Position numbers and translations under genes: made by a program. From Lachnospiraceae bacterium (GTDB lineage Bacteria; Bacillota; Clostridia; Lachnospirales; Lachnospiraceae), in assembly GCA_022793065.1 (NCBI GenBank), contig JAAWCE010000059.1:39911-103910 (forward strand): a DNA stretch of 64,000 bases, written 5' to 3'. The notes under the pieces are model-generated. The model saw only the letters and a list, made by a program, of their open reading frames with translations, did not search any database and was not told the origin of the DNA. Of this stretch, positions 47,924-58,406 are shown in pieces. Each line of letters opens with the position of its first letter. Position 1 is the stretch's first letter.

Positions 47924-50900
47924 TCACTTTACAAACTGCCCTAACACCTTTATAAACAATTCCACATCAATAGGTTTTGCCAGGTGAGCATTCATACCGT
48001 TTTTCAGCGCCGCCTCCTTATCTTCCTCTAAGGCGTTGGCTGTCATAGCGATAATGGGCAATGTCCTCACGTCCTTCCTGGGCAGACTTCTGATAGTTCT
48101 GGTAGCTTCATATCCGTTCATAATGGGCATCTGCACATCCATCAGAACCGCATCATAATAATACTCTTCCGCTTCTTTCACCATTGCCACCGCATCTGTT
48201 CCATCCGGTGCGGATTCCACCACAAATCCGGCCTCTGTCAATATAACTTCCGCAATTTCACGATTCAGTTCAATATCTTCCACAAGCAAAATACGTTTCC
48301 CGCCAAAATCAGCCAAAGTCCAGGCTGCCACATCGTCTTCCCTATCGTTCATATTGTTGGCGGCAAGCAGCGCGGCCTTCAAATCTGACATAAAGAGAGG
48401 CTTGGCACAAAATGCGGTTACACCCGCCTCCTTTGCCTCTTCCTCAATATCGGACCAGTCATACGCGGTCAGAATAATAATCGGCGCTTCATTGCCCACC
48501 GCACTCCGGATTTTCCTTGCCGTTTCAATTCCGCTGGTCTCCGGCATCTGCCAGTCAATGATATATGTATGGTAAGAATCCCCTTCTTCATAAGCCACCT
48601 TTGCCCTATATGCCGCTTCCCTGCCGGACGTGGTCCATTCAGAACGCATCCCGATCTGTTTCAACATCTTACTCACACTGTCGCACACATTAAAGTCATC
48701 ATCCACCACCAGCGCACGCAGACCGTCAAGTTCCTTAATCTGCGCCGCATTTTTTTCCACATCCTGCAGTTTCAGGGTCAGGCTCACCGTAAAAGTACTG
48801 CCTTTGCCAATCTCACTCTCAACTTCAATGGTACCGCTCATCATTTCCACAATGTTTTTGGTAATGGCCATCCCTAATCCTGTGCCCTGGATTCCCGATT
48901 GTGTGGCGGTGGTCTCCCTCTCAAAAGGCTCAAAGATGTGTTTTACAAAGTCTTTTGACATACCAATGCCATTATCTCTGATAATAAAAATATAATCTCC
49001 ATACCCATGACGAAACGTAGTTTTCTGCATAATACGAAAGCTAATCGTCCCCCCTGCCGGCGTATATTTCACCGCATTGCTCAAGAGATTAATAAACACT
49101 TGGTTCAACTTCAGCGCGTCTGCTATCACATCCTCATTGGCAACCTCAAAGGTATCTATAAACATTTCCAACTGCTTTGCTTTCACCTGGGGCTGAATAA
49201 TATTCACCAAATTGTGCATCAACTCGGAAATATTACATTCCTGCTCCTTAATCTGTACCTTTCCGCTTTCAATTCTGCTCATATCCAGAATGTCATTAAT
49301 CAGACTAAGCAAATGATTACTGGAAGAAAGTACTTTCTGCAGGCAATCTCTCACCTGATCCTTATTATCAATATGGCTCACCGCAATGGTGGTAAACCCT
49401 ATAATGGCATTCATGGGCGTTCGTATGTCATGGGACATATTAGACAGGAAAGTGGTCTTGGCCCTGTTGGCATGCTGGGCCTGCATCAAGGCATCCTGCA
49501 GCGCCTGCGTCTGCTCCTTCTGTTTCAGCACCTGCCCCGTTATCTCCTTAGACACCACCATAACCATAATGTCGCCTGTGTCATCATCCTGTGTCATAAT
49601 AAACGATTGTCTGACACAGATTTTTTCCGTCTCCGAAACCCCTACCCAATAGTCAATATCCACCTCTGCATCGCCCTGCTGAAAACGTTCTATCAGATGC
49701 TCTGCCCTGACCACTGCGGCATATTCTTCCATAGATTCTGCTAATACAAACTGCTTCCATTTTTCAAAAAATTCAGATGCCTTACAGGGCACCCCCAGCC
49801 CCACCATCTTAAGCAGTGAACTCTGTTCGTCGCCGCTGGTCTGTACAACATCTTGTTCAATAATGTCCTGTGTAAGGTTAAATTCAAAATTACAAATGGC
49901 GCCGGATGCAATGGCAATTCTATACTGCCTTTCCTTACGGTTGGCATGGGCCATTTTCGCCTGAATACGCAATTCTCTTTCTTTCACATCCGTTATATCC
50001 TGTCTGATAAACAGTACTTTGCTTGCCCGACCGTCATGCCTCTCCAGACAGATAATATTTACATGCTCCCATTCCGACTTTCCGTTCCGAAGCAAATGAC
50101 GTTCAAAACGCAGATCATTCTGCTTTGCCATCTCTTTCGTAATGGACGCCGCCGTAATTCTTTCCGCAAATTCCTGCCTTTCCTGTTCCTCTGCCAGAAC
50201 AGACGCCAAACGCTCCGCCAGCGATTTGTAACTGCCCCTGACCGCCATATCACTCTCTTCCGGTTTCGTGCCAGCCAAATACTGATAGGTATCCGTCTCC
50301 AAATCAATCATGACAAAACGGGAAAACAATGTATTAATACCGCTGATAATATATCCCATCTCCCGGTTTTCCTGCTCCAGACGTTTCTTCTCACTGCCTG
50401 CACGGACAATCAGCATAATCACATAAATGACAAACAGGCCAATCAGCATAACTTCCAACTGCAGTCCAATCTTGTTCTGTTCCATAATCATATTCTGTGT
50501 CACATTCTTCGGAAAAGTCTGAATTAATACAAAACCGTTTTCCGACAGCTTCAGGGCACAGATATTATCCGTCTTACTGTGAACGTCGCATGCAAAAGCT
50601 CCCCCGCCTCCGTTTGCAAATACATCATACACATTCTGGGCGGTCTTTTCATCTATCGTCCCCGTTTCCTGCAAGATGTCAAGAATACTTCTGTCATAAG
50701 AATTCTCGTCGGAACTGGCAATTACCCTTTCATCCGGCATACAAAGAAACACATCCGCCGGCTCTCCGAAATAAGTGGTGGCAAGCATTTCTTTCAAATA
50801 CTCTTCCGCCAGATACGCGCCTCGAAGCACCCCGATAATTTCACCCTCGTAATAAACCGGCGCATAAAAGTTTGCCATGGTTTCATCAAAAAACAAAGAA

Positions 50901-51316
50901 TCAAATATAACCTCGATGCCGCTTCCTCCCACAATGCCATCCTGAAAAAAGCTTCTATGCGCCACATTTGCCACACGTCCGTCAGAAGCATAATCCGTCC
51001 CGTCTCTATCCGTATATATCACCGCGTCAAATGAAGATTTTGCCTCTATTTCTTTCAACATCTGTACGGTAACCATAGGCTCGTTAAGACTTTCTCCCAA
51101 AAAATACGTATATGTATTAATCAGGTCTAACGCACTGCTTAACTCGTCGTCAATCTGCACGGCCTTCAGCCTTGCGGAATCCGCCGCATAATTCTTATTC
51201 CGCTCCACCGTTTTCTTGCTGTTCTGATCAGCATACCAGTGAAACAGTAAAATAATTGCCGCCAGAAGAAACAGTACCAAAATTACTTCCTGTAGTGATT
51301 TCTTTCTTACCTTCAT
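47924..51316 (-). CDS. Hybrid sensor histidine kinase/response regulator
   Basis: 1,130 aa. TM1 (12-30) and TM2 (about 288-306) enclose a dCache-like sensor; then two PAS-like domains (320-450 and 465-600, the first ending RQDITDVKERE), HisKA with SHDIRTPMNA, HATPase with NLLSNAVKY and DNGIGMS, then two receivers. REC1 has Asp in YIIDWQMPETSG, and REC2 has Asp in AVLMDVQMPIMNG. No HPt domain follows, so a separate phosphotransfer protein or direct action is implied. It is monocistronic. The ligand is unknown; such proteins are common as sensors in Clostridia. Confidence 0.9.
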   Translation of the reverse strand: MKVRKKSLQEVILVLFLLAAIILLFHWYADQNSKKTVERNKNYAADSARLKAVQIDDELSSALDLINTYTYFLGESLNEPMVTVQMLKEIEAKSSFDAVIYTDRDGTDYASDGRVANVAHRSFFQDGIVGGSGIEVIFDSLFFDETMANFYAPVYYEGEIIGVLRGAYLAEEYLKEMLATTYFGEPADVFLCMPDERVIASSDENSYDRSILDILQETGTIDEKTAQNVYDVFANGGGGAFACDVHSKTDNICALKLSENGFVLIQTFPKNVTQNMIMEQNKIGLQLEVMLIGLFVIYVIMLIVRAGSEKKRLEQENREMGYIISGINTLFSRFVMIDLETDTYQYLAGTKPEESDMAVRGSYKSLAERLASVLAEEQERQEFAERITAASITKEMAKQNDLRFERHLLRNGKSEWEHVNIICLERHDGRASKVLFIRQDITDVKERELRIQAKMAHANRKERQYRIAIASGAICNFEFNLTQDIIEQDVVQTSGDEQSSLLKMVGLGVPCKASEFFEKWKQFVLAESMEEYAAVVRAEHLIERFQQGDAEVDIDYWVGVSETEKICVRQSFIMTQDDDTGDIMVMVVSKEITGQVLKQKEQTQALQDALMQAQHANRAKTTFLSNMSHDIRTPMNAIIGFTTIAVSHIDNKDQVRDCLQKVLSSSNHLLSLINDILDMSRIESGKVQIKEQECNISELMHNLVNIIQPQVKAKQLEMFIDTFEVANEDVIADALKLNQVFINLLSNAVKYTPAGGTISFRIMQKTTFRHGYGDYIFIIRDNGIGMSKDFVKHIFEPFERETTATQSGIQGTGLGMAITKNIVEMMSGTIEVESEIGKGSTFTVSLTLKLQDVEKNAAQIKELDGLRALVVDDDFNVCDSVSKMLKQIGMRSEWTTSGREAAYRAKVAYEEGDSYHTYIIDWQMPETSGIETARKIRSAVGNEAPIIILTAYDWSDIEEEAKEAGVTAFCAKPLFMSDLKAALLAANNMNDREDDVAAWTLADFGGKRILLVEDIELNREIAEVILTEAGFVVESAPDGTDAVAMVKEAEEYYYDAVLMDVQMPIMNGYEATRTIRSLPRKDVRTLPIIAMTANALEEDKEAALKNGMNAHLAKPIDVELFIKVLGQFVK

Positions 51317-51506
51317 TCAAACTTGCCTCACTTCCCGTCACACCATTCCGGTATCAAACACATATGGAGCACCTTATTCCATAACTCACATTTGGGCATT
51401 TGACAAAACGTCCCCCGACTGCGCGTATAACTTAACATAAGTATACTATTATTTACTCTGTAAATCAATGCAAACGTCTTTCTTTGAAAAAATTTTCTCC
51501 TCTGAA

Positions 51507-53525
51507 TTATATATATAGCGCAAATTTTTCGTTATAAAATATTTGCTGATAACCATGCTTCTCCATAAATTCCCAAATCAGCTTCCATTTCCCGTCATCT
51601 TCCAGCGAATCCGGCGTTTCCATCCCGCCCCCCGCTGCTTCCATCTCCCCCTCTCTATGAAGCGCATAAGTATGTTCCAAAAGAATCACAGGTTTCGCCG
51701 CCCCACTTTCAGCCATTTCTTTTTCCAACTGCGCCATATCCTTTTTCATAGTCTCCAAACTATATGAAGCCAGGTCGCTCCATGGATTAAATGCCGAAGG
51801 CATCTGCATATAATAAGACAGACCGGGAATATTTCCATACAGAATTACTTCACTTCCCTGAAGCTCATACGCTTCCACACAGGCGCTTAATTCCGTCAGC
51901 CATTTTGCTCGGTCTTCCGGCATCTTTATATTTCTCAGTACCTTATTATTTTCCACATAAGCCGTCGGATTCCTTACTCCGGTGGACTCTGCGAACACAA
52001 ACACGGCCCCAAACCCCGCCGCCTGAAACAGACACATACCAAGAAACACGGTCAGCACTGCCTTCACAGGAAACAATCCCCCTTTCCCACAAAACTTTAA
52101 ATGTATACCGCCGCAGATAAACCGCCAACATTCCCAAAGCGTATAAGGCGCCGCCACAAATAAATTATTCCAGCTAGGAAACGTTCTGTTGTTGCTCCCT
52201 ATGGAAGTGAGCAGAATCACCAGTATCAGCATACCACTCAATAATTTCTCTTCTTTGGGACTGTCCTTATGAAATATTCGTATTACTCCAATTATCATGG
52301 TCAACATTAAAAACAAAATACAAGGGCGCCTGATGGGATCATAGCTGTAAAAAAGCAATGAAGCGACCCCCCTGTCATATAACCATACCAACATTGCCCC
52401 GCAAACTGCCAGCCAAAAAATTCTCACGGCCACATATACTATCCTGCCGACCCTGCCCAATACTTTCCCCAGCTTGTGCGCTGCAAAAAAAATCACAACG
52501 CCTCCTGCGGCAATGATCCCAATCCGAACAGCCCAATACAAATTCTCCACATAATCCTCCGCCAACCCCATAAGCATTGAAGATGCTTTGTAATCTGCCG
52601 CATTTTCCGTCATGGCAAACAACCGCACAATCCCCTCAATATACGCATCTATTCCATAGCGCAAATGAATATATCCTAACAATATCCCCAGTGCCGCCAC
52701 ATATCCTGCCAAACACCAAAGCGTATGCCTTCCTACTCTGTGCCAGAATCCCTCTCCAGACCTGAACAATCTTTCCTCTGCTCCGGAGAATTTCTCCCTG
52801 TCTCCTACAGAAAGCCCCTTTGCCCCAATTGGTTCTCTCCTGTCTTCCAGCCACAGAATCACATTATACGCCCAAACAGCCACAATCATCGCCGCCTCCG
52901 GCAGATTTGAGAAACGCACCAATACATTCATTCCCAACAAAGTTCCCGCTCCGGCCAGCAGCCATCTTTGTCTCTTAACATGCTTTTCCCGTATATAACA
53001 CCTTACCTCCATGGAAGCCCCCATATCCATAGACGGTCCGTTTTCCATCAGTAAGCCATAGTATAACAGCAAAAAAGCCCCCAGAAAAAAAAGATATGTG
53101 AGATAATTGTACAAAACCGCTGTTGGACACCAGCACAGGCTAATGGCCATCAGTTCCCCCACAAACACTAACACTTTAGGCATTTTTATCTTCCTGGTAC
53201 AGAAGAAATACCCTGCAAGCGCCAGTACGCTTACAAACATGCCCGTATACATATTCATCCCCAGCATGGTATCCGCTTTCGGAAGCGTCATCAATATATT
53301 CCCCGCTGCATTTGCCAAATAAGTAGAAAACAACCACATGGAATCCATATGCTCCGTTCCCATATACTGAAAGTTGGCATAATTATAACCTGTATCCCTG
53401 AAATCCAGTCCATATCCTATATGACGCAGGGGATAAAAAACCAAAATCACAACAAACAGGTTTTCCAGCAAATTCATCCATTGTACTTGTTTTTCACTCC
53501 TGTTTTCATTCCTCAAAATCTGCAT
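51507..53525 (-). CDS. Polytopic membrane protein, possibly GT-C type glycosyltransferase
   Basis: 672 aa with about 11-13 hydrophobic helices, an early GLDFRDTGYNYANFQYMG loop with acidic residues where GT-C enzymes have their catalytic Asp, and a C-terminal soluble domain from about 540 (AKWLTELSACVEAYELQGSEV). It would use a lipid-linked sugar for envelope glycan assembly. This is an inference from topology; no family motif is certain. Two other membrane glycan-related genes follow (54584 and 56120). Confidence 0.65.
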   Translation of the reverse strand: MQILRNENRSEKQVQWMNLLENLFVVILVFYPLRHIGYGLDFRDTGYNYANFQYMGTEHMDSMWLFSTYLANAAGNILMTLPKADTMLGMNMYTGMFVSVLALAGYFFCTRKIKMPKVLVFVGELMAISLCWCPTAVLYNYLTYLFFLGAFLLLYYGLLMENGPSMDMGASMEVRCYIREKHVKRQRWLLAGAGTLLGMNVLVRFSNLPEAAMIVAVWAYNVILWLEDRREPIGAKGLSVGDREKFSGAEERLFRSGEGFWHRVGRHTLWCLAGYVAALGILLGYIHLRYGIDAYIEGIVRLFAMTENAADYKASSMLMGLAEDYVENLYWAVRIGIIAAGGVVIFFAAHKLGKVLGRVGRIVYVAVRIFWLAVCGAMLVWLYDRGVASLLFYSYDPIRRPCILFLMLTMIIGVIRIFHKDSPKEEKLLSGMLILVILLTSIGSNNRTFPSWNNLFVAAPYTLWECWRFICGGIHLKFCGKGGLFPVKAVLTVFLGMCLFQAAGFGAVFVFAESTGVRNPTAYVENNKVLRNIKMPEDRAKWLTELSACVEAYELQGSEVILYGNIPGLSYYMQMPSAFNPWSDLASYSLETMKKDMAQLEKEMAESGAAKPVILLEHTYALHREGEMEAAGGGMETPDSLEDDGKWKLIWEFMEKHGYQQIFYNEKFALYI

Positions 53526-53693
53526 TTTGATACCAACCTTCCGAAAACCAACACCCCTTTGGTCCTCTATTTTTCATAATTTCTTCCTATTATACCAACC
53601 ATAGCCGCTCAAATCAATCATTACTGCGGGAAATCTTCATACAGTCTTATTTGTAACAATATGCGCTGTTTGTTCTCAGTTCAAACAACACTA

Positions 53694-53722
53694 TTGAAAA
53701 TCAATCCGCAAGATGATAAAAT
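53694..53722 (+). promoter_or_regulatory. Promoter of the small gene at 53780
   Basis: TTGAAA (53694-53699), 17-bp spacer, TAAAAT (53717-53722). It lies about 50 nt before the start codon. Confidence 0.6.
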
Positions 53723-53779
53723 AAAATTTATTTACAAAAAGGCAAAATATCTATATTATAATCAGAAAGGACAAAGCAC

Positions 53780-54262
53780 ATGGGATTATTTTCAAGAAAA
53801 CCTAAAATTGATATGGAAGAAGCCAGGAAAAACAAAGAAAAAATGCGCCAACTGTTTAACCAGGCCGTTGCAGACGGGAACACCTACCAGATTCTCTACG
53901 CCACCACAGGTTCCACCTGGAAAGAAAGCGGCATCCTGTCCGACACACGGGTATACCAATTTATCAGCCTTGTGTTTGGCTACAGGGAGACAGATTTCAA
54001 ATTGGTGGCCGTTCCCGTGAACATTCAATTGACCGAATATTCTGAACCGCTGGAAATTCAGATTTCGGAAGTCAAAGCCCTGAAGTACAGAAAAAAAGAC
54101 CAGACAGTAAATGTGGACTTCTCAGAACGAGGCCGGAACGGAATGTACTTTAGTTTCAGTGATGTGGAGCAGAATTCCAAAAGCTTTGTAGACAATGTGA
54201 GCCAAGAGGAAGAACGCCAGAAACTAGACACATTCTTTGAAAAGTATCGGGCAAAACTCTAA
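53780..54262 (+). CDS. Hypothetical cytoplasmic protein
   Basis: 160 aa; the ATG has AAAGGA 8 nt upstream and a good promoter. No signal peptide or membrane helix. The middle is beta-rich (DFKLVAVPVNIQLTEYSE, LKYRKKDQTVNVDFSERG), and the ends are charged helices. I do not recognise the family; the fold might be PH-like. No operon partner. Confidence 0.75.
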   Translation: MGLFSRKPKIDMEEARKNKEKMRQLFNQAVADGNTYQILYATTGSTWKESGILSDTRVYQFISLVFGYRETDFKLVAVPVNIQLTEYSEPLEIQISEVKALKYRKKDQTVNVDFSERGRNGMYFSFSDVEQNSKSFVDNVSQEEERQKLDTFFEKYRAKL

Positions 54263-54264
54263 AC

Positions 54265-54461
54265 GCTGCCATATACAAGCTCCCATTGCCGGTTTGGAAA
54301 GGCATCATATGCCCTTTTGTCTCTCTGTCAGCCCTTGCAATGAGAGCTTTTATAATGTCATTAGAACTGGTATTAACCCAGTACGGGTGTGAAAACCCAT
54401 CCACATTTGCGCACAAATCATACAAGAAATTAATTACACTCCATGGATCATACATCCCCAT
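54265..54461 (-). pseudogene. Fragment of an AAA-ATPase/PD-(D/E)XK family gene
   Basis: The frame contains the family hallmark YDPWSVINFLYDL followed by YWVNTSSNDIIKALI, matching YNPWSLASF...YWANTSSNGLV of the intact gene at 25126-26826 in order and spacing. The Walker region and nuclease domain are absent, and the C-terminal part changes into unrelated residues after about 55 codons. It is a remnant squeezed between two converging genes. Confidence 0.75.
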
Positions 54462-54583
54462 CCTTCATTTCATCCAACGCCAAGCATACTGGCACATTGC
54501 TAAAGCTGGAATCAATCATAAAAAAATCCTCCCCCACTCTGATTGCATCCGGATCAGACTATACCCTTTCAACAGGCAATATA

Positions 54584-55900
54584 TCAAGTTCTTTGAAATG
54601 TCAAGTCTGCTTTTTCCACCAGCCCCACCAACTCTCTGTAAATGCGAATATGCAAAAAAAGACCATGTAAAAAGACAAACAGCCGCTCCCTGGCCATATC
54701 TACAATAATCCCCCCTGCGAACATACACAATACCGCCGCCCCTGCGCCCAATAACAACCCAACCACATCTGGCAGCATACCATTCCCCTTTACGATTCCC
54801 CAAGTCCCATGCACAATTTGTTCCGCACCAAACCAGTTCTGCCAAGTATACCGCAATCCTATATTTTCGTGCAAAAGATAGACCCCCAATGTGTACGGCG
54901 CTATTTTCGTAACAATCCTCGCCGTTTTCCCCTTGATCTCCATATGATAAAATACACCGAAAAGCCCTATGGACGCCAGAAAAGGCAAAATGTGGTTATA
55001 TTCCATGCACATCCCCAACATTCTTCCCAAACTTCCCGTGTGCAGATAGATTGCCCGCAATGTGATTGTCCCGGCAAAAATCAACAGACAGCCCCCCACA
55101 TACAGTCCAAAGGAACAGCCTTTTTTTCTAAGCGAAAATCCTTTCCCAATCGTTTCCGTTTCATTCATTTCTTTGGGCGTCGGCAGCCAAAAACGCCTTA
55201 CATAAACGGCAGTGAGAAATACGCAAAGATACCAAAGATAGTTATACCCCTGTTCGTCCATCTCCAGGCGCAGCGGCAGTATGCTTTTCACAATGCAGAA
55301 GACAAACAGAAGAAATCCCAACCCTATCTGCAATTGTTTCTTTGTCATTCTGCTTGCAGCCATCCCCACAAAAGGCAGCAAAAGATACAAAAACACATAG
55401 GATGTCATAAACCAATAATGCCCCATAAGAACAGGAAACACCAAAGTCAGCACATAATGAATGTCAAATGTATTTTCCGCCATGATTCCTGTCAAAGCCC
55501 CCAAAAGTCCCAATGAAACAGAATACACCCACACCTGAAGCCAGAGTTGAAGCAGACGGCTTACCTTAAAAGAAGACATACACAAAAAATAACCGCTGAT
55601 AAACATATATACGTTGACCGCCACAATACAGAAAGATTCCAATAGCCATGCGGTCACACCCACGCTTCCAAGAGAGTTTTGTGTCAAATCTGTCAGCAAT
55701 CCTCCCTTGCCAAGATAATGCAGTACCACCACCATCATCATTGCCACGCACCGGAGCAATTCCAAATTTGCCATTCGTTGTCTTACAGTTCCACTCCCAA
55801 CAGCCCCCTTCACCTCTCTGGTGTTACTTCCTTCCCATCCCTTCCGCATATCCAACTTATTCCCTTTCTTGCGGGACAGCCGCCGCATATGATTTTTCAT
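54584..55900 (-). CDS. Acyltransferase-3 family membrane protein
   Basis: 438 aa with about ten transmembrane helices. The family signature starts at about 43 (RMANLELLRCVAMMMVVVLHYLGKGG, with the conserved His), followed by NVYMFISGYFLC and GHYWFMTSYVFLYLLLP. Members O-acetylate or succinylate surface polysaccharides. The first 40 residues are basic and poorly conserved; ATG codons at 55888 and 55849 are in-frame alternatives. The neighbours are other membrane glycan genes. Confidence 0.85.
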   Translation of the reverse strand: MKNHMRRLSRKKGNKLDMRKGWEGSNTREVKGAVGSGTVRQRMANLELLRCVAMMMVVVLHYLGKGGLLTDLTQNSLGSVGVTAWLLESFCIVAVNVYMFISGYFLCMSSFKVSRLLQLWLQVWVYSVSLGLLGALTGIMAENTFDIHYVLTLVFPVLMGHYWFMTSYVFLYLLLPFVGMAASRMTKKQLQIGLGFLLFVFCIVKSILPLRLEMDEQGYNYLWYLCVFLTAVYVRRFWLPTPKEMNETETIGKGFSLRKKGCSFGLYVGGCLLIFAGTITLRAIYLHTGSLGRMLGMCMEYNHILPFLASIGLFGVFYHMEIKGKTARIVTKIAPYTLGVYLLHENIGLRYTWQNWFGAEQIVHGTWGIVKGNGMLPDVVGLLLGAGAAVLCMFAGGIIVDMARERLFVFLHGLFLHIRIYRELVGLVEKADLTFQRT

Positions 55901-56055
55901 TCCTTCCGCCGCTCCTCACCCGCTTTGTTTCTCACAACTATGATTTTACCGCAGATTCATCCATTTCCGCCTCAAAAGTGAATTTATTGTAACCCATTTT
56001 ATGCCGCAAGTCAAATGGTACCCGGCACTGATACATGAACACTGATATTTTATCA

Positions 56056-56084
56056 TTGAATTGTATACAAATATTTGTTATACT
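56056..56084 (+). promoter_or_regulatory. Promoter of the membrane protein gene at 56120
   Basis: TTGAAT (56056-56061), 17 bp, TATACT (56079-56084). An in-frame ATG at 56075 lies inside this promoter and is therefore not the start. Confidence 0.7.
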
Positions 56085-56119
56085 TAGAAAAATGGAAACA
56101 ATACGCAGGAGGAACCATT

Positions 56120-58300
56120 ATGTATGGTACTTTGACAGGTAATATAGCCGCCGCCACATACTATCTCTACTTTCAGTTTATCGGTATGACGCTCATTTTT
56201 CTTTTCTTTCGGCGTGAAAAACTAATTCCGAAATTTTTAATAGGAAGCGTATGCGGTTCTCTGCTTTTTACCTGGCTCCCCATTCCGTTTTCCTTTTTCT
56301 GTGGATTTAACAGAATCTCTCATTTGCTTGCCTTTTTCATTACCTTGCCGGTCTTAGCTCTCTCTGTCCGCTTTTACCGCCGGCATCTTCCTCTGTCCAA
56401 ATATGCCCGTCGCTTTCTAATGGGTCTGTCCAGACGTTGGATCTTCTGGATAATTTTTCTCTTTTTTATGATATTTTGGTGCTGTCTGCTCCATACACAT
56501 ACCATTCTGCCTGATGAAAACGGCGCTTTTTTCACAGGTCAAAGTACCAATGGCGATATGAACATGCACCTAAGTTTTATCACCAGCCTTGCAAGACAGG
56601 GAGCTTTTCCCCCTGAATACTCCATTATGCCGGGGGTCAGGCTTTCCTATCCTTTCCTCTCGGACAGCGTCTCCGCAAGCCTGTATTTATTGGGAGCGTC
56701 TCTTCGCTTTGCCTATATTCTGCCCATGATTTTTGCCATGGGACAGATATTTACCACGGTATACTTGTTCGCGGACACTGTGGTGGGCGCCAGACGAAAA
56801 TCCCTTGCCCTGGCAGGCTGCATGCTCACATGCCTTTTATTTTTCTTAAACGGCGGATTGGGCTTTGTTTACTTTTTGGATTGGACCAAGGAACAATCCC
56901 TTACTTTTTCTGATATTTTTACTGGCTTTTACACAACGCCCACCAATCTTGTCACGCATAATATACGATGGGTGAACGTAATTGCGGATATGTTCCTTCC
57001 CCAGCGGGCTACTTTGTTCGGATATGGCGCCCTTTTTCCTATGTTATGGCTGCTGTATCGGGCTGCTTTCCATAATCGTCGGGAATATTTCCTGACAGCG
57101 GGACTGTTTGCCGCCGGGCTTCCCATGATACACACCCATTCCTTTTTAAGCGCGGGAGTTATCAGTGCGGTATGGTTGTTTATATGGCTGTTTCGCAAAG
57201 TATCCCCCCAACACCAACCATCGGAATCGTTGCCGCAAACGCCTCTGGCTGCCCTTGCCGGCAGGCTGTTTCACCATCCGGGCGCCTGTATTCTTGCGGT
57301 ATTTTTGTGCGTGATGTGCCTGATCCAGTTTCTTCAGAAGAAAGAACTGATCACACCGGGCATACTTATGCTTGTGGGCCTTAGCCTGTTTGCAGCCACA
57401 GCCATATGGGGGCTTCTGTTATTACTCTCCTATTTGAAACGGCAGGGCTGGCATGAACTGTTATCCGGTTGGGGTATTTTCCTGGCCTGTATTCTTGTAC
57501 TTGCCCTTCCTCAATTGTTGTTCTGGACTTTTGGACAAGTAGCCCAGGGCGGCTTTGTCAGAGGATATTTTAACTGGGCCAATCAGGGCGACCCCTATCT
57601 ATGGTTCTATGTGAAAAATATAGGCGCCCCTTTATTGCTGATTGTGGGCGGCATCTGTGCCTGCGGCCAGAAACGGGCTCCTATCTTTCTGCCCCCATTG
57701 TTTCTATGGTGGCTGGGAGAGTTGATTGTATTTACTCCCAATACCTATGACAACAATAAAATTTTATATGTGGCATATTTTCTATTGTGCCTTGGCGCCG
57801 CCGATTACGGCCTGGACCTTTACGAACACATGAAAGAGTTGCCGGGAAGCAGATTTTTTATTGCCGCCTTCCTGTTTCTTTCCGTTTATTCCTCTCTGCT
57901 GACCCTGGGACGAGAAAATATATCCCGCTACCGCCTGTATTCCCCTTCTCAGACCGCATTGGCAGCATATGTGGAAGAACGCACCCCTCCGGACGCCGTC
58001 TTTTTGACAGATACCAGGTATAATAATGAGATTGCTTCCCTTTCCGGACGAAATATCGTATGCGGTACGGATAGTTTTTTATATTTTCACGGTCTGGACA
58101 CCCAGGAACGAAAGACCGACTTACGCTTAATGTATGAAGCCCCCCTGGAACACATGGACTTATATGAAAAATACAATGTAACCTATGTGGTCATTTCTGC
58201 TTCCGAAAGAAGCAAATATACTATAAATGAAGAAATTTTCCAGGAGCATTTCACCAAAATTCTTTCCTTCGGGGACCAAAATCTATATCAGGTTCCTTAA
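56120..58300 (+). CDS. Large polytopic membrane protein, GT-C-like
   Basis: 726 aa from the ATG at 56120 (AGGAGG, 7-nt gap). About 14 hydrophobic helices, a first large loop with DENGAFFTG and NGDMNMHLSFI (acidic and His residues at the outer face, as in GT-C sugar transferases), and a C-terminal domain (LAAYVEERTPPDAVFLTDTR) like that of other integral-membrane glycosyltransferases. Probably adds sugars from polyprenyl phosphate to a surface polymer or protein. The family is not certain. Confidence 0.7.
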   Translation: MYGTLTGNIAAATYYLYFQFIGMTLIFLFFRREKLIPKFLIGSVCGSLLFTWLPIPFSFFCGFNRISHLLAFFITLPVLALSVRFYRRHLPLSKYARRFLMGLSRRWIFWIIFLFFMIFWCCLLHTHTILPDENGAFFTGQSTNGDMNMHLSFITSLARQGAFPPEYSIMPGVRLSYPFLSDSVSASLYLLGASLRFAYILPMIFAMGQIFTTVYLFADTVVGARRKSLALAGCMLTCLLFFLNGGLGFVYFLDWTKEQSLTFSDIFTGFYTTPTNLVTHNIRWVNVIADMFLPQRATLFGYGALFPMLWLLYRAAFHNRREYFLTAGLFAAGLPMIHTHSFLSAGVISAVWLFIWLFRKVSPQHQPSESLPQTPLAALAGRLFHHPGACILAVFLCVMCLIQFLQKKELITPGILMLVGLSLFAATAIWGLLLLLSYLKRQGWHELLSGWGIFLACILVLALPQLLFWTFGQVAQGGFVRGYFNWANQGDPYLWFYVKNIGAPLLLIVGGICACGQKRAPIFLPPLFLWWLGELIVFTPNTYDNNKILYVAYFLLCLGAADYGLDLYEHMKELPGSRFFIAAFLFLSVYSSLLTLGRENISRYRLYSPSQTALAAYVEERTPPDAVFLTDTRYNNEIASLSGRNIVCGTDSFLYFHGLDTQERKTDLRLMYEAPLEHMDLYEKYNVTYVVISASERSKYTINEEIFQEHFTKILSFGDQNLYQVP

Positions 58301-58337
58301 CTGAATATTGGATCAAAATGAGAAAAGAGAGAAAATT

Positions 58338-58377
58338 GACAAAGGTGTTTGGGATAACTATCCCAAACACCTTTGTC
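58338..58377. terminator. Bidirectional terminator
   Basis: GACAAAGGTGTTTGGGATA and TATCCCAAACACCTTTGTC, a near-perfect 18-bp stem with a tiny loop, sits between converging genes ending at 58300 and 58407. Arms contain A/T runs that can act as the U-tract in both directions. Confidence 0.85.
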
Positions 58378-58406
58378 TAAATTCCCGCTCCATGCCATAA
58401 TGCACT

